From assembly GCF_029813115.1 (NCBI RefSeq), contig NZ_JAPZDS010000001.1, positions 430,194 through 494,193 of the forward strand: 64,000 bases of DNA, in the 5' to 3' direction. A program made the position numbers and the translations under genes. Shown piece after piece: positions 1-14,198 of the stretch. The stretch comes from Aureimonas sp. SK2. Lineage in GTDB: Bacteria; Pseudomonadota; Alphaproteobacteria; Rhizobiales; Rhizobiaceae. The notes under the pieces are model-generated. The model worked only from the letters and a program-made list of their open reading frames with translations, had not been told where the DNA came from and searched no databases. Within the stretch, counting starts at the first letter, position 1; every line of letters begins with the position of its first letter.

Positions 1-75
1 CGAGCCGGAAGAGACTGTCTTTTTCGGCCCGTGGTGTAGCATAGAGGACAGGGGAGACAAGCGAAGCGAGCGGTC

Positions 76-2376
76 GTGACGGCAGGTGACGAAAGCTTCG
101 CGACACAGGCCGCCGACGCGGCGGCGAAGCGCGGCGCTGCAGACCGGCTCGCTCCGCTTCGGGCGTGGCTGGAGACGGCCGTGGAACGCGAGGCGGCGGC
201 CCGCAGCGGCTTCGCCCTGTTTCCGATTGGGATGCTCGTCGCGGTGGCGGTCATCTATCGCGGTGCCCTCCGACCGGACGCCTGGAACATCGGCGTGCTG
301 GCCCTGCTCGCCGCGCTGCTCCTGTCTCCTTGGGTCGGCGCGCGTGTCCCCCGACTCTTCGGCGTGCTGGTCCTGGGCCTCGCCCTCGGCTTTCTCGCCT
401 GCCGGATCGAACTCGGACGCACCCAAACGACGGTCTTCTCCGGCGAAGCCACGGTGCGGCTCACCGGCACCGTGATCGCCCGAGAAACGGACGAGCGTGG
501 GCGCATCCGCTACGGGATCGAGATTGCCTCGACCGATCGTCCGGTGCTGTCTCGACCTCCGGAGCGCGCCCGCATCCTCGTGTCGAGCCGGCACGAGCCC
601 TTGCCGATCGGCTCGACGTATAAGGGCCTCGTCCGTTTGCGCCCGCCGGCCGGCCCCGCCTTTCCCGGCGCGCACGACTTCGCCTATGCCGCCTATTTCG
701 ACGGGCTCGGCGCCTACGGCTTCGCACTGGGAGCACCCGAAGCGCCCGGTGCCGTTCGATCGCCGACTTTCGGCGATCGCATCGCCGCGCTTCGGCTCTC
801 CATGAGCGAGACGATCCGCGCGGCGCTGCCGGGGCCGACGGGCGCCGTGGCCGCCGCCTTGATTACCGGGGAGCGCGCCGGCATCCCGGACGACATCAAC
901 GAGGATCTGCGCGTCACGGGCCTTTCGCATGTCCTGTCCATCAGCGGCTTCCACATGGCGCTCGTCGCCGGCTTCTTCATGCTGGCGACGCGCTCGGTCC
1001 TCGCCGCCGTTCCCGCCATCGCCCTGCGCTGGCCGGTGAAGAAGCTCGCGGCTCTCTTCGCCCTCGCCGCGACAGGATTTTACTTCCTGCTGGCGGGCGA
1101 CAACGCGGCCACCGAGCGGTCTTTCGTGATGATCGCGATCATGCTGGGGGCAATCCTTCTCGATCGTCCGGCGCTTACGCTGCGCAACGTCGCGCTCGCG
1201 GCCGTGGTCGTCGTCGCGCTCGCGCCCCATGTCGTGCTCACGGCGACCTTCCAGATGTCCTTCGCCGCGACGGCCGCGCTGGTCGGCGCCTATGGTGCCT
1301 ATGCGCGGTGGCGGGCCACGCGCGGAACGCCCTCGCGCGGCTGGCTCGATCCGCGCTGGATCGGCATCCTGATCCTCGGGACGGCCCTGTCGTCCCTGAT
1401 CGCAGGCGCTGCGACCGCGCCCTTCGCGGTCTACCATTTCCAGCGGGCCGCGCCCTTCTCCCTGATCGCCAATGTCGTGGCGACCCCGATCTTCAGCTTC
1501 TGGATCATGCCGCTCGGCATGCTGTCCGTGCTCGCCATGCCGTTCGGCCTCCAAGGGCCGCCGCTGCAGGCCATGGGCTGGGGGCTGGATCTTGTCTTCG
1601 CGCTCGCCGCGCGCTTCGCCGACGCCTTTCCCGACTATCCGACCGGGCTGATGAGCGGAGCGGCCTTGATCGCCTTCTCTGCGGCGATCCTGATCGCCTC
1701 CTTCTGCGCCAGTACCCTGCGCTGGACGGCCCTCGTCCCGGTCCTCGTCGGCCTCGCCACTCTGAGCGCCGGACCGCCGCCCGAACTGCTCGTCTTCGAG
1801 AGCGGGCGAGACCTTGCTTTGGTGAATGAGGACGGCGCGCTTCGTTCGATGCGGCCCCGACCGTCGGCCTTCGTCTGGGACCAATGGCGGCGGGCCTATC
1901 CCGCGGCGGCAGAAGACGACGATCCTGCCGCTGTTCCGCAGCCGCCATATGGCAGGCCCGAAGCCCCCTTCGTCTGCGAGGGCACGTTCTGCCGTGCCAC
2001 CACGCGCTCCGGGATCCGGATCGGCTGGAGCGACGACTACGAGCGGCTGGACGAGCTTTGCCGCACCAGCGACGTGGCGATCATGGCCCGCGCCGTCCGA
2101 GCCACGACCTGCCGGGACGGCGGCACCTTGGTGACGCTCCGCAACTTGCGGCAGAGCGGTTCGCTGGCCGTCTCGCGAGACGAGGACGGCGGCGTCCGGG
2201 TTTCCGCCGCGATCCCGCCGGACCCGCAGGAGTGGAACCGGCACCGACACGCACCCTGGCCGGAATATTGGCGCCGGGAACAGCAGGAGCAGGCCGGCGG
2301 AACGCCCGGCGCTGCGCCGGACGAAACCGCTAGTGATAGCGCCGGATCAGCCCGACCAGCTTCCCCTGAACCTTGA
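76..2376 (+). CDS. comEC: ComEC/Rec2-family DNA uptake channel protein
   Basis: A 766-residue inner-membrane protein of the ComEC/Rec2 family, the channel through which single-stranded DNA enters the cytoplasm in transformable bacteria. Hydrophobic segments begin near residue 45 and recur through the middle of the protein. The family signature [10 protein letters not shown] lies around residues 285-294 and opens the polytopic competence domain, which runs to about residue 560. The C-terminal 200 residues are soluble and show no HxHxDH metallo-beta-lactamase motif, so this is a form without a nuclease-like domain, as is common in alphaproteobacteria. The start is uncertain: GTG at 76 has a purine run (51-56) that lies too far upstream, and a stop at 37 rules out an earlier start, so a start further downstream is possible. 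The 3' end overlaps the end of convergent lexA by 47 bases. Whether the host takes up DNA cannot be judged here. Confidence 0.9.
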   Translation: MTAGDESFATQAADAAAKRGAADRLAPLRAWLETAVEREAAARSGFALFPIGMLVAVAVIYRGALRPDAWNIGVLALLAALLLSPWVGARVPRLFGVLVLGLALGFLACRIELGRTQTTVFSGEATVRLTGTVIARETDERGRIRYGIEIASTDRPVLSRPPERARILVSSRHEPLPIGSTYKGLVRLRPPAGPAFPGAHDFAYAAYFDGLGAYGFALGAPEAPGAVRSPTFGDRIAALRLSMSETIRAALPGPTGAVAAALITGERAGIPDDINEDLRVTGLSHVLSISGFHMALVAGFFMLATRSVLAAVPAIALRWPVKKLAALFALAATGFYFLLAGDNAATERSFVMIAIMLGAILLDRPALTLRNVALAAVVVVALAPHVVLTATFQMSFAATAALVGAYGAYARWRATRGTPSRGWLDPRWIGILILGTALSSLIAGAATAPFAVYHFQRAAPFSLIANVVATPIFSFWIMPLGMLSVLAMPFGLQGPPLQAMGWGLDLVFALAARFADAFPDYPTGLMSGAALIAFSAAILIASFCASTLRWTALVPVLVGLATLSAGPPPELLVFESGRDLALVNEDGALRSMRPRPSAFVWDQWRRAYPAAAEDDDPAAVPQPPYGRPEAPFVCEGTFCRATTRSGIRIGWSDDYERLDELCRTSDVAIMARAVRATTCRDGGTLVTLRNLRQSGSLAVSRDEDGGVRVSAAIPPDPQEWNRHRHAPWPEYWRREQQEQAGGTPGAAPDETASDSAGSARPASPEP

Positions 2377-3010
2377 CGCGATCCGCGCCTAGGAGACGGG
2401 TCTCGTAGGCAGGGTTGGCCGCTTCCAGCGCGACCATGCCGCCCTTGCGACGGAAGCGCTTGAGCGTCGCCTCCTCGTCGTCCACCAGTGCGACGACGAT
2501 TTCGCCCGCGCTCGCCGTATCGGCCTTCTGGATCACCACCGTGTCGCCGTCGAGGATCCCGGCCTCGATCATCGAATCACCCTTCACCTCGAGGGCGTAG
2601 TGCTCGCCAGGGCCGAGCATCTCGGGCGGCACGATGATGTCATGGGTGTTCTGTTGGATGGCGGAGATCGGAACGCCCGCCGCGATGCGCCCCATGACCG
2701 GGACGGACGAGGCGTCGCGCTCCACCGCGCGCGGCTTCTTGAAGAGCGGCTCGACATTGGACGGGCGCGGCGCCGGAGCGGGGGCCTTGGCAGCCGATTC
2801 CGGCATCTTGACCACTTCCAACGCGCGGGCCCGATTGGGGAGGCGGCGAATGAAGCCGCGCTCTTCGAGCGCCGTGATCAGGCGGTGGATGCCGGACTTG
2901 GAGCGCAGGTCCAGCGCATCCTTCATCTCGTCGAACGACGGCGGCACGCCGACCGACTGCAAACGCTCGTGAATGAACATCAGGAGATCGTGCTGCTTGC
3001 GGGTCAGCAT
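2330..3010 (-). CDS. lexA: LexA SOS-response repressor/protease
   Basis: Transcriptional repressor of the SOS regulon, 226 residues. The N-terminal winged-helix DNA-binding domain covers about residues 1-65. A proline/alanine linker joins it to an S24-type self-cleavage domain. The cleavage bond Ala111-Gly112 is present in the stretch RIAAGVP, and the catalytic dyad is Ser146 (in GDSM) and Lys184 (in TLKRF). Upon DNA damage the RecA filament triggers self-cleavage. The gene has its own promoter with an SOS box lying inside the spacer (3041-3069), so it is autoregulated. It lies downstream of moeA on the same strand, with 62 bases between the moeA stop and the lexA start. Its 3' end overlaps that of comEC. 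Confidence 0.97.
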   Translation of the reverse strand: MLTRKQHDLLMFIHERLQSVGVPPSFDEMKDALDLRSKSGIHRLITALEERGFIRRLPNRARALEVVKMPESAAKAPAPAPRPSNVEPLFKKPRAVERDASSVPVMGRIAAGVPISAIQQNTHDIIVPPEMLGPGEHYALEVKGDSMIEAGILDGDTVVIQKADTASAGEIVVALVDDEEATLKRFRRKGGMVALEAANPAYETRLLGADRVKVQGKLVGLIRRYH

Positions 3011-3040
3011 GGGGTGATTCCTCGAAACAAAACCTGAACA

Positions 3041-3069
3041 AAACTAGCTGTTCCGTTTGTGTTCCGCAA
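3041..3069 (-). promoter_or_regulatory. lexA promoter with alphaproteobacterial SOS box
   Basis: Read on the minus strand, TTGCGG (3069-3064) is followed after exactly 17 bases by TAGTTT (3046-3041), a plausible sigma-70 type -35/-10 pair. The spacer holds GAAC-N7-GAAC (3064-3050, GAACACAAACGGAAC), the exact direct-repeat operator described for LexA in alphaproteobacteria. LexA bound there would block the promoter, so this is direct sequence evidence of autoregulation. The -10 match is only partial, so the exact start point is inferred. Confidence 0.88.
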
Positions 3070-3072
3070 GGA

Positions 3073-4293
3073 TCATCCCGGCGTCAGCGCGACATACTCG
3101 CATTCGTCGCCGATTCGTCCGGCAGGCGCATGAGCTGGGCGTACGAGAAGCACCTTGGCGCGGGCGAAAACGGTGAGGAGAGACGAGTCCTGCCGGTCGA
3201 GCGGAGCGATGCGGGGAAGGGCGTCGTCGACCCCTCGTTCGATCGTGGCGCGCAGGAAGTCGGTCCGGTGGTCGTTAGCCTTGACCGATGCGGCGAGCAA
3301 GCCGCGCCGGCGCCTGGCGGCTGTCTTCCGTCCCGCGAGGCGCTCCACCAGGGGCCGCAGAAAAAGTTCCGCCGTCACCAGGCTCGACGCCGGATTGCCG
3401 GGCAGGCCGAGAATGCGCATTGGGCCGAGCGCGCCCGCCATCAGCGGCTTGCCCGGCCGCATGGCGACCTTCCAGAAATCGAGCGCGGCGCCCTCGGCCT
3501 TGAGGACCGGGCCGACGAGGTCGTGATCGCCGACGGAAGCCCCTCCGATCGTCACCAGGACGTCCGCACCCCTCGCGCGCGCCTCGGCAAAGGCGGCGGC
3601 CAGTGCCTCGCGCCGATCCGGCACGATGCCGAGGTCCAGCACCTCGCCGCCGGCCGCGCGGACGATCATCGCGATCGCGAGGCTGTTGGAGGCGACCGTC
3701 TGCGCCGGGCCGGGCAGGGTGCCGGGGGCGACGAGCTCGTCGCCGGTGGCCGCGAGGGCGACGCGCGGGCGCCGCCGCACCTCGACCGAGCCGTACCCGG
3801 CGCTCGCCGCGAGCGCGCAAGGGGCGGGGCCGAGCGCCGTGCCGGCGGGGAGGAGCGTGTCTCCTTCGGAGAAGTCGTTGCCCGCGCGCCGGATGTTCGC
3901 GCCCTCGACGGCCGGCTCGATCACGCGCACGCGGCCCTCGTCGGCCGCCTCCGTGTTCTCTTGGATGACGACCGTGTCGGCGCCCTGAGGCAGCGGCGCG
4001 CCCGTGAAGATGCGCACGGCCTTGCCGGGCCCCACCTCGCCGGCGAAAGCATGCCCGGCCGAGGATTCGCCGATGACGGAGAACTCGGCGGGAAGTAGCG
4101 CGAGGTCGGCCGCACGCAGCGCGTAGCCGTCCATGGCGGAGGCATCGAAGGCCGGCTGCGTGCGGCGAGCAACGAGGTCTTGCGCGAGAATGCGGCCGAA
4201 GGCGTCGACGAGACCGCCCTTTTCGGTTTCGACCACCGACGCCGCGTCGCGGAGAAGCCGGTCCAGCGCTTCCTCGAACGGGACGAGGCTCAC
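3073..4293 (-). CDS. moeA: Molybdopterin molybdenumtransferase MoeA
   Basis: A 406-residue enzyme that inserts molybdate into adenylylated molybdopterin, the last step of molybdenum cofactor synthesis in the cytoplasm. Family signatures are visible: SAMDGYALR near residue 53, the MoCF-fold motif [11 protein letters not shown] (248-258) and GLPGNPASS (295-303). The length is normal for MoeA. The start is GTG at 4293, and its first bases form a GTGA overlap with the moaC stop, which implies translational coupling. It sits in a minus-strand chain with moaC, trpC and trpD. lexA follows but has its own promoter. Confidence 0.95.
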   Translation of the reverse strand: MSLVPFEEALDRLLRDAASVVETEKGGLVDAFGRILAQDLVARRTQPAFDASAMDGYALRAADLALLPAEFSVIGESSAGHAFAGEVGPGKAVRIFTGAPLPQGADTVVIQENTEAADEGRVRVIEPAVEGANIRRAGNDFSEGDTLLPAGTALGPAPCALAASAGYGSVEVRRRPRVALAATGDELVAPGTLPGPAQTVASNSLAIAMIVRAAGGEVLDLGIVPDRREALAAAFAEARARGADVLVTIGGASVGDHDLVGPVLKAEGAALDFWKVAMRPGKPLMAGALGPMRILGLPGNPASSLVTAELFLRPLVERLAGRKTAARRRRGLLAASVKANDHRTDFLRATIERGVDDALPRIAPLDRQDSSLLTVFARAKVLLVRPAHAPAGRIGDECEYVALTPG

Positions 4294-4772
4294 GTCGCCG
4301 ACCAGTCGCCCGAGCGGCCGCCGGACTTCTCCAGAAGCCGGATGCCGGTGATCGACATGCCGCGATCTACGGCCTTCGCCATGTCGTAGATCGTGAGACA
4401 GGCGACGGAAACGGCAGTCAGCGCCTCCATCTCGATGCCGGTCTTGCCGGAGACGCGCGTCGAGGCCGTCACGCGGATGCCGGGCAGGGCGGGCTCGAAC
4501 TCGAGGTCGACCGACACCTTGTCGATCAGAAGCGGATGGCAGAGCGGGATCAACTCGTGCGTCCGCTTGGCCGCCATGATGCCGGCGATGCGCGCGATCG
4601 ACAGCACGTCGCCCTTCTTGGCTGCCCCGCTGCGGATCATCTCCAGCGTATCCGGGGCCATCATCACCAGGCCCTCGGCGGTCGCTTCCCGCCGTGTCAC
4701 AAACTTCTCCCCAACATCGACCATGGCGGCGTTGCCGGCGGCGTCGAGATGGGTGAGGCGGTCGCCGCTCAT
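4290..4772 (-). CDS. moaC: Cyclic pyranopterin monophosphate synthase MoaC
   Basis: A 160-residue enzyme of molybdenum cofactor synthesis. It converts the cyclic GTP-derived intermediate made by MoaA into cyclic pyranopterin monophosphate. Conserved stretches are present: AARGE-type N terminus (MVDVGEK), ELIPLCHPL at residues 73-81, the EMEALTAVS segment near 115-122 and the C-terminal KSGGRSG. I chose the ATG at 4772 because it overlaps the trpC stop as ATGA and because MoaC homologues begin at this point. A longer same-frame reading upstream is antihomologous noise through trpC. The moaC stop in turn overlaps the moeA GTG. moaA is not in the window. Confidence 0.95.
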   Translation of the reverse strand: MSGDRLTHLDAAGNAAMVDVGEKFVTRREATAEGLVMMAPDTLEMIRSGAAKKGDVLSIARIAGIMAAKRTHELIPLCHPLLIDKVSVDLEFEPALPGIRVTASTRVSGKTGIEMEALTAVSVACLTIYDMAKAVDRGMSITGIRLLEKSGGRSGDWSAT

Positions 4773-5578
4773 CGCGCGGCCGCCGCTTCGCCGGCGAGGA
4801 GCGCGCGGGTTGCGGTCTCCACGTCGGCCTGCCGCATCAGGCTCTCCCCGATCAGGAAGGTGGAGATGCCCGAGCGGCCGAGGCGCACGCAGTCCGCGTG
4901 GTTCGAAATGCCGCTTTCGCCGACGAGGACGCGGTCCGGACCAACCATGCCGGCCAGCCGCTCGCTGGTGGCGAGATCGACGTCGAAGGTGCGAAGGTTG
5001 CGGTTGTTGACGCCGATCAAGGCCGAGCGCAGTTTCAGCGCGCGTTCCGTCTCGGCTTCGTCGTGGACCTCGATCAGGGCGGCCATGCCGAGATCGAAGG
5101 CTGACGCTTCGAGGTCCGCCGCCAGGGCATCGTCCACCGACGCCATGATGATCAGGATCGCGTCGGCGCCCCAGGCGCGGGCTTCCAGCACCTGGTAGGT
5201 GTCGAACAGGAAGTCCTTGCGTAGCGCGGGCAGGGCGGTCGCCGCGCGGGCCGCGGTCAGGAATTCCGGGGCGCCCTGGAAGGACGGCGCGTCCGTCAGG
5301 ACGCTGAGGCATGCGGCGCCGCCGCGCTCGTATGCCCTGGCCAGAGCCGCCGGCTCGAAGTCGGCACGGATCAGGCCCTTGGAGGGGCTCGCCTTCTTTA
5401 CCTCGGCGATCAGCGCGAAGCCGCCGGCCGCATGCTTCGCCCGCAAGGCGCTTTCGAAGTCGCGCGCCGGGCCGCCGGCCGCGATGCGCTCGCGCAAGTT
5501 CGCTTCGGAAACGCTCGCCTTGGCCTTGGCGATCTCCTCGCGCTTGTAGGCTTCGATACGGGCGAGGATATCGGACAT
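4769..5578 (-). CDS. trpC: Indole-3-glycerol phosphate synthase
   Basis: A 269-residue TIM-barrel enzyme of tryptophan synthesis that closes the ring of carboxyphenylamino-deoxyribulose 5-phosphate to give indole-3-glycerol phosphate. The catalytic segment [10 protein letters not shown] is at residues 59-68. [26 protein letters not shown] and VGESGI follow in the order expected for the family. It is a stand-alone TrpC, not fused to TrpF. The ATG at 5578 lies three bases after the trpD stop, and its own stop overlaps the moaC start. The pairing of trpDC with moaC-moeA is a conserved rhizobial arrangement, apparently an operon of convenience, since the pathways share no substrate. Confidence 0.97.
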   Translation of the reverse strand: MSDILARIEAYKREEIAKAKASVSEANLRERIAAGGPARDFESALRAKHAAGGFALIAEVKKASPSKGLIRADFEPAALARAYERGGAACLSVLTDAPSFQGAPEFLTAARAATALPALRKDFLFDTYQVLEARAWGADAILIIMASVDDALAADLEASAFDLGMAALIEVHDEAETERALKLRSALIGVNNRNLRTFDVDLATSERLAGMVGPDRVLVGESGISNHADCVRLGRSGISTFLIGESLMRQADVETATRALLAGEAAAAR

Positions 5579-5581
5579 GGT

Positions 5582-6607
5582 TCAGGCCCTTTCCTTGCGA
5601 GACGTGGCCGCCACCAAGCGGTCGAGGGCCGCGCGGGCGCCTCCTCCGGCGATCGACTGCGTCGCCTGGGCGATGCCAGTTTCAAGGTCGGCCGCGCGTC
5701 CGGCGACGACCAGCGCGGCGCCGGCGTTGAGGAGCACGATGTCGCGATAGGCGCTCGGCTCGCCTGCGAGGACGGAGCGCAGCGCCGCTGCATTCTGTGC
5801 CGCGTCCCCGCCGACGATCTCCTCGGGGCGCCGTCGGGAAAAGCCGAGGGCTTCCGGCTCGATCGTGAACTCGCGGATCGCCCCGTTGCGGATCTCGCAG
5901 ACCGCCGTCGGCCCGCAATTGGTGATCTCGTCCAGCCCGTCGCCGTGGACGATCCAGGCCGCGTCAGTGCCGAGCTCCAGCAGCGCCTCGGCGACCGGCC
6001 GGACCCACTCGGCGGCATAGACGCCGACCAGGAGGCGCCGTACGCCCGCAGGGTTCGCCAAAGGCCCCAGCATGTTGAAGATCGTGCGCGTTCCGAGTTC
6101 GACGCGCGAGGGGCCGACGAAGCGCATGGCGGCATGGTGCGTCGGCGCGAACATGAATCCGAGGCCGGTCTCGGCGATCACTTCCGAGATCCGGTCGGGC
6201 TTGATGTCCACGTCGACGCCGAGCGCGGCGAGCACGTCGGCCGAGCCGGAGCGGGAGGACAGCGCGCGGTTGCCGTGCTTGGCGACGGGCACGCCGCAGC
6301 CGGCGACCACGAAGGCGGCGCAGGTCGAGACGTTGTAGGTACCCGCATGGTCGCCGCCGGTGCCGACGATATCCACCGCGTCGGCGGGAGCGCTCACGCG
6401 GGCCATGTTGGCGCGCATCACGTCCACCGCTCCGGCGATCTCGTCCACCGTCTCGCCGCGCACGCGCAGCGCCATCAGGAAACCGCCGATCTGCGAAGGC
6501 GTCGCCTCGCCCGACATCAGGATGCCGAAGGCTTCCCGCGCCTCATCGCGCGACAGGGCGTGCCCGTTCGCGACCTTTGCGATCAGCGGCTTGAGCCCTG
6601 CGCTCAT
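5582..6607 (-). CDS. trpD: Anthranilate phosphoribosyltransferase
   Basis: A 341-residue enzyme that joins anthranilate to phosphoribosyl pyrophosphate, the second step of tryptophan synthesis. The PRPP-binding motif GTGGD is at residues 82-86, with KHGNR at 110-114 and a serine-rich SGSADVL loop just after, all hallmarks of the TrpD family. No glutamine amidotransferase domain is attached, so TrpG must be encoded elsewhere. The ATG at 6607 overlaps the stop of the upstream isomerase gene by four bases (ATGA), pointing to translational coupling. The same frame stays open for a further 2.9 kb upstream, but that region is not homologous to TrpD and is occupied by the isomerase gene. Confidence 0.96.
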   Translation of the reverse strand: MSAGLKPLIAKVANGHALSRDEAREAFGILMSGEATPSQIGGFLMALRVRGETVDEIAGAVDVMRANMARVSAPADAVDIVGTGGDHAGTYNVSTCAAFVVAGCGVPVAKHGNRALSSRSGSADVLAALGVDVDIKPDRISEVIAETGLGFMFAPTHHAAMRFVGPSRVELGTRTIFNMLGPLANPAGVRRLLVGVYAAEWVRPVAEALLELGTDAAWIVHGDGLDEITNCGPTAVCEIRNGAIREFTIEPEALGFSRRRPEEIVGGDAAQNAAALRSVLAGEPSAYRDIVLLNAGAALVVAGRAADLETGIAQATQSIAGGGARAALDRLVAATSRKERA

Positions 6608-8490
6608 CGAATGGCGACCTTCGCCTGGTTGAGCGCCGTATTGTTCAGCGTGACCGGGATGGTCTGCTGGAGATAGGCGACATAGCTCTGGAAGAGGTCC
6701 TCGCGGATCGTCTCGTCCAGGTTCTGTCGCGCCGCGGCCGGCACGTTGGCGGCCGGATCCGCCGCGTCGGCGACTTCCGTCACCTGCAGCACCACCGCCT
6801 CGCCCGACTGGAGGGCCGGCGCTTCGGCCACCGTGCCTTCCGGACCGGAGAAGGCGGCGCGGGTGGCCGCTTCGCCGATCTCCGCGCGGCCGCTCTCGCG
6901 GGTGATGGACGCGGCCCTCTCGACGGTCAGGCCCTCGGTGGCCGCGACATCCGCCAGCGTCTGGCCGCCGCGCACGCGCTCGGCCAGGGCTTCGGCGCGC
7001 TCGGTCATCAGCCGTTCGGCCTCGTCCACCTTCCAGTCGGCGACGACGCGGTCGCGCACCTCCGCCAGGGGACGATCGCGGGCCGGGACGACCTCGCCGA
7101 GTTCGAAGAACACGTAGTTGTTGCCGCCATAGTTGACGGGCTGGGCCGGCATGCCCGGCTGGGCGGCGAAGACGGCGGCCAGAAGCTGCGCCTGGGCCGG
7201 CAGCTCGCCGACGGGCGTTTCGTCCTGGCGGTTGCCGCTCGCGTCCACCGGCTGGACGCTCTGGAGCGTGTAGCCCGCTTGTTGCGCGGCTTCCGCCAGC
7301 GAGGCGCCGCTCAGCATCGCGTCGGAGATCGCGGTGTAGGCCTCGGTCACCTTGGCGTTCGCGGCTTCCAGCGCGATAGCGGTGCGAACCTCGTCCCGGA
7401 CCTCGTCCAGTGGCCGCACCACTTCGGGCTCGACGCGCTCGACCAGCATGATCACCGGCCCGAACGGCCCGTCCACGACCGGCGAGGGCGTGCCGGGCAC
7501 GGCCGAGAAGGCGGCGTCCGCCAGCGTCGCGTTGGGGATCGCCAAGCGTGGGATCAGGCCGAGATCGGCGACCTGCCGGCCTTCGGCCTTCGCGGCGTCG
7601 GCGAGGCTGGTGCCGGCGGCGATCGCCTGCGCCGCGCGGTCGGCCGCGGCGCGGTCGGCGAAGACCACCTGCGCGACCTGCCGGCGCTCGGGCGTCGTGT
7701 AGCGGGCACGGTTGGCCTCGTAGTAGGCGGCGATCGCGTCGTCGGTGACGGCGCCGGGGTCCGAGAGGCTCTGGGCCGAAAGCGAGAGATAGGAGAAGCC
7801 GCGATATTCGGGCGCGCGGTAGCCGTCCTGCCCCTGCGTATAGAAGTCGTCCAGCGCCTCGTCGGTCGGTTCCTCGACGCTGTCCACCGGCGGCGGCTGG
7901 AGGCGGATGAAGTTCACGGTGCGCCGCTCGCCATTGTAGGCACCGAGCGCCTCCACGAAGACGGCCGGCACGGCGGCGCCTTCCGAGAGGGGGGCGATCA
8001 GCTGGTTGCGCGTGGCGCTGCCGCGGAGATCCTCGAGGTAGGACTGCTCGGTAATCTGCGCGTTGGCGAGCACCGCGCGCATGGTGTTGCGCGAGAAGTT
8101 GCCCGACTGGTCCTTGAAGGCCGGCTCGTTCTGGATGAGTTGGATCAGGCCGTCGTCCGACAGGCCGAGACCGAGACGACGCGCCTGTTCGTCGAGCAGG
8201 GCGCCGGCCGTGAGCTGCGAAAGGACGGCGCGGTCGAGGCCGAAGGCTTCCGCCTCGTCGGCGCTCGGGCGGCGTTGGAGCTGCTGGCCGAGGCGGTTGA
8301 GGCCCTGGCGATAGGCGAGCTGAAACTGCGGCACGGTCACGCGCGTGTCGCCGGCGGACAGGACGGTGCTGCCGCCGTCGCGGTCGCGCAGAACGTCGGT
8401 GATGCCCCAGCCGACGAAGCTCACGGCCAACGCGCCCAGAAAGATCCTGGCCACCCAGCTCGACGCGCCGCGCCGCATCCGATTCAGCAT
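6604..8490 (-). CDS. PpiD-like periplasmic peptidyl-prolyl isomerase, membrane anchored
   Basis: A 628-residue foldase-type protein. A short basic N terminus is followed by one membrane segment (about residues 13-31), then a SurA/PpiD-type chaperone domain and a parvulin-like rotamase region around residues 265-380. This organisation matches PpiD, which sits at the periplasmic exit of the Sec translocon and helps secreted proteins fold. The rotamase core is divergent, so isomerase activity is not certain. I chose ATG 8490 because GGGAGACGAG lies just upstream and the sequence before it is low in homology. It is the first gene of the minus-strand chain running into trpD, and it is divergent from tpiA; the 169 bases between them presumably hold both promoters. 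Confidence 0.85.
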   Translation of the reverse strand: MLNRMRRGASSWVARIFLGALAVSFVGWGITDVLRDRDGGSTVLSAGDTRVTVPQFQLAYRQGLNRLGQQLQRRPSADEAEAFGLDRAVLSQLTAGALLDEQARRLGLGLSDDGLIQLIQNEPAFKDQSGNFSRNTMRAVLANAQITEQSYLEDLRGSATRNQLIAPLSEGAAVPAVFVEALGAYNGERRTVNFIRLQPPPVDSVEEPTDEALDDFYTQGQDGYRAPEYRGFSYLSLSAQSLSDPGAVTDDAIAAYYEANRARYTTPERRQVAQVVFADRAAADRAAQAIAAGTSLADAAKAEGRQVADLGLIPRLAIPNATLADAAFSAVPGTPSPVVDGPFGPVIMLVERVEPEVVRPLDEVRDEVRTAIALEAANAKVTEAYTAISDAMLSGASLAEAAQQAGYTLQSVQPVDASGNRQDETPVGELPAQAQLLAAVFAAQPGMPAQPVNYGGNNYVFFELGEVVPARDRPLAEVRDRVVADWKVDEAERLMTERAEALAERVRGGQTLADVAATEGLTVERAASITRESGRAEIGEAATRAAFSGPEGTVAEAPALQSGEAVVLQVTEVADAADPAANVPAAARQNLDETIREDLFQSYVAYLQQTIPVTLNNTALNQAKVAIR

Positions 8491-8659
8491 CACTCGTCTC
8501 CCGAAATTCGTTCGTCGGGACAGGGGAATAGGCATTTTGCCGGCCGAAGGAAAGCGCCGGACGCGCGCCGCGCTGCTTGATTTTCGGGTGCCCGCCGGTA
8601 GAGCGTCGAAGCGTGAGGGCTTGCGATGGGCGAGCGACGACGCAAACGGGAGAACCGCT

Positions 8660-9415
8660 ATGAGCCGCAGACCGCTGATCGCCGGCAACTGGAAGATGAA
8701 CGGCTCGCGCGCCGCGCTGGCCGAACTCTCGGCCATGGTGGACGACCTTCGCACGACGCCCGACGAAGGGTTCGACGTGCTGGTCTGCCCGCCCGCGATC
8801 CTGGTGGCGCAAGCCGCGGAGATCGCGCAGGGCGTGGTCGCGGTCGGCGGGCAGGACGCCCATGCCAAGGCGAGCGGCGCTCACACCGGCGACGTTTCGG
8901 CCGCCATGCTGAAGGATGCAGGCGCGAGCCATGTGATCCTCGGCCACTCCGAGCGCCGCACGGATCACGGCGAGGCGAGCGAGCTGGTGGCGGCGAAGAC
9001 CGAAGGCGCCTGGGCTGCCGGGCTGGTCGCGGTCGTGTGCATCGGCGAGACCGAGGCGGAAAAGAACGCCGGACGCACGCTCGACGTTCTCGCCGACCAG
9101 ATCCGCCGTTCGCTGCCCGAAGGCGCGACGGCCGACAATACGGTCGTCGCCTACGAGCCGGTCTGGGCGATCGGAACCGGGCGCACGCCGACGGTCGCCG
9201 AGGTCGGCGAGACCCACGCCTTCATCCGCGCGCGTCTCGCCGAACGGTTCGGCGCCGATGCGGCAGCCGGGATGCGCGTTCTCTATGGCGGGTCGGTCAA
9301 GCCCTCCAACGCGGCCGAACTCCTGGCGCTGGAGGATGTCGACGGCGCCCTCGTCGGCGGGGCGAGCCTCAAGGCGGCCGACTTCCTGCCGATCTGCCGG
9401 GCCGCCCGAAACTGA
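8660..9415 (+). CDS. tpiA: Triosephosphate isomerase
   Basis: A 251-residue TIM-barrel glycolytic enzyme that interconverts dihydroxyacetone phosphate and glyceraldehyde 3-phosphate. The catalytic residues are all present: Asn10 and Lys12 in GNWKMNG, His96 in LGHSERR and Glu166 in [11 protein letters not shown], followed by the phosphate-gripping [10 protein letters not shown] chose the ATG at 8660 because CGGGAG (8647-8652) precedes it at good spacing and GNWKMNG falls at the usual position. The gene is divergent from the PpiD-like gene and 78 bases upstream of secG. Confidence 0.97.
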   Translation: MSRRPLIAGNWKMNGSRAALAELSAMVDDLRTTPDEGFDVLVCPPAILVAQAAEIAQGVVAVGGQDAHAKASGAHTGDVSAAMLKDAGASHVILGHSERRTDHGEASELVAAKTEGAWAAGLVAVVCIGETEAEKNAGRTLDVLADQIRRSLPEGATADNTVVAYEPVWAIGTGRTPTVAEVGETHAFIRARLAERFGADAAAGMRVLYGGSVKPSNAAELLALEDVDGALVGGASLKAADFLPICRAARN

Positions 9416-9493
9416 CGGGATCAAAAGCGGTTGGAATAGTCGAACGCCTCCTATAGAAGACGCGCAACTTGTGAAAGATTGCGCCTCGAGGCC

Positions 9494-11879
<2,386 letters not shown>

Positions 11880-11899
11880 CCTGTCCCGAAAGGCATTCC

Positions 11900-12733
11900 A
11901 TGCTCGCTCCGAATTCTACGATCCGACTTCGGGGCGCCGAGTTCGCGCAGGACAAGCCGTTCTCGCTGATCGCCGGACCGTGCCAGATGGAAAGCCGCGA
12001 TCACGCCATGATGATCGCCGAGCGGATGAAGCGGATGACGGCCGATCTCGGAATCGGCTACGTCTTCAAGGCGAGCTTCGACAAGGCCAACCGCACCAGC
12101 CGCGAGGGCCGGCGCGGCATCGGCCTCGAAGGCGCGCTGCCTGTGTTCGACGAGATCCAGGCGCAGTTCGACGTGGCGGTCCTCACCGACGTTCATGCGG
12201 CCGAGCAGTGCGAGCCGGTCGGCGAGGTCTGCGATGTCCTGCAGATTCCTGCCTTCCTGTCGCGGCAGACCGACCTTCTCGTCGCCGCCGCCCATACGGG
12301 GCGGGTCGTCAACATCAAGAAGGGTCAGTTCCTGGCACCTTGGGACATGCGCCACGCGGTCGACAAGGTGACGGGAAGCGGCAACGCCAACGTGCTTCTC
12401 ACCGAGCGCGGGGCGTCCTTCGGCTACAACACGTTGATCAGCGACTTCCGCGCGCTGCCGATCATGGCCGAGACCGGCGCGCCCGTCGTCTTCGACGCGA
12501 CCCATTCTGTCCAGCAGCCCGGCGGGCAGGGCGGCTCGTCGGGCGGCGAGCGCCGCTTCGTCGCGACGCTCGCCCGGGCGGCCGTCGCCGTCGGCGTCGC
12601 CGGCCTCTTCATCGAGACGCACGAGGACCCGGACAACGCCCCGTCCGACGGTCCCAACATGGTCGCTCTCGACGACATGCCCGAGCTCCTCAAGCGGCTG
12701 CGCGATCTCGACGCCGTCGCCAAGGGCGTCTGA
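11900..12733 (+). CDS. kdsA: 3-deoxy-8-phosphooctulonate synthase (KDO-8-P synthase)
   Basis: A 277-residue class of DAHP-synthase fold enzyme that condenses phosphoenolpyruvate with arabinose 5-phosphate to make KDO 8-phosphate, the precursor of the inner core of lipopolysaccharide. Family motifs AGPCQMES (residues 26-33) and FKASFDKANRTS are intact, and the length is normal. Its presence indicates a lipopolysaccharide-bearing outer membrane. It follows pyrG by 20 bases and is followed by eno after 78 bases; the product PEP of enolase is its substrate, which may explain the linkage. Confidence 0.96.
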   Translation: MLAPNSTIRLRGAEFAQDKPFSLIAGPCQMESRDHAMMIAERMKRMTADLGIGYVFKASFDKANRTSREGRRGIGLEGALPVFDEIQAQFDVAVLTDVHAAEQCEPVGEVCDVLQIPAFLSRQTDLLVAAAHTGRVVNIKKGQFLAPWDMRHAVDKVTGSGNANVLLTERGASFGYNTLISDFRALPIMAETGAPVVFDATHSVQQPGGQGGSSGGERRFVATLARAAVAVGVAGLFIETHEDPDNAPSDGPNMVALDDMPELLKRLRDLDAVAKGV

Positions 12734-14086
<1,353 letters not shown>

Positions 14087-14099
14087 CCCGATGAAGCGA

Positions 14100-14125
14100 G
14101 GGGCGCTCCGGCGCCCCTTTCTTTT
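14100..14125 (+). terminator. Intrinsic terminator after eno
   Basis: GGGGCGC (14100-14106) pairs perfectly with GCGCCCC (14111-14117) across a TCCG loop and runs into TTTCTTTT. The stem is identical to that of the terminator behind secG. Confidence 0.9.
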
Positions 14126-14198
14126 GCCGATGGTCCGACAGGCTTAACGGGCTGTAAACGCGGACGGGGCTAGGGTGGTGGAGATTCGGAGATCTCCC

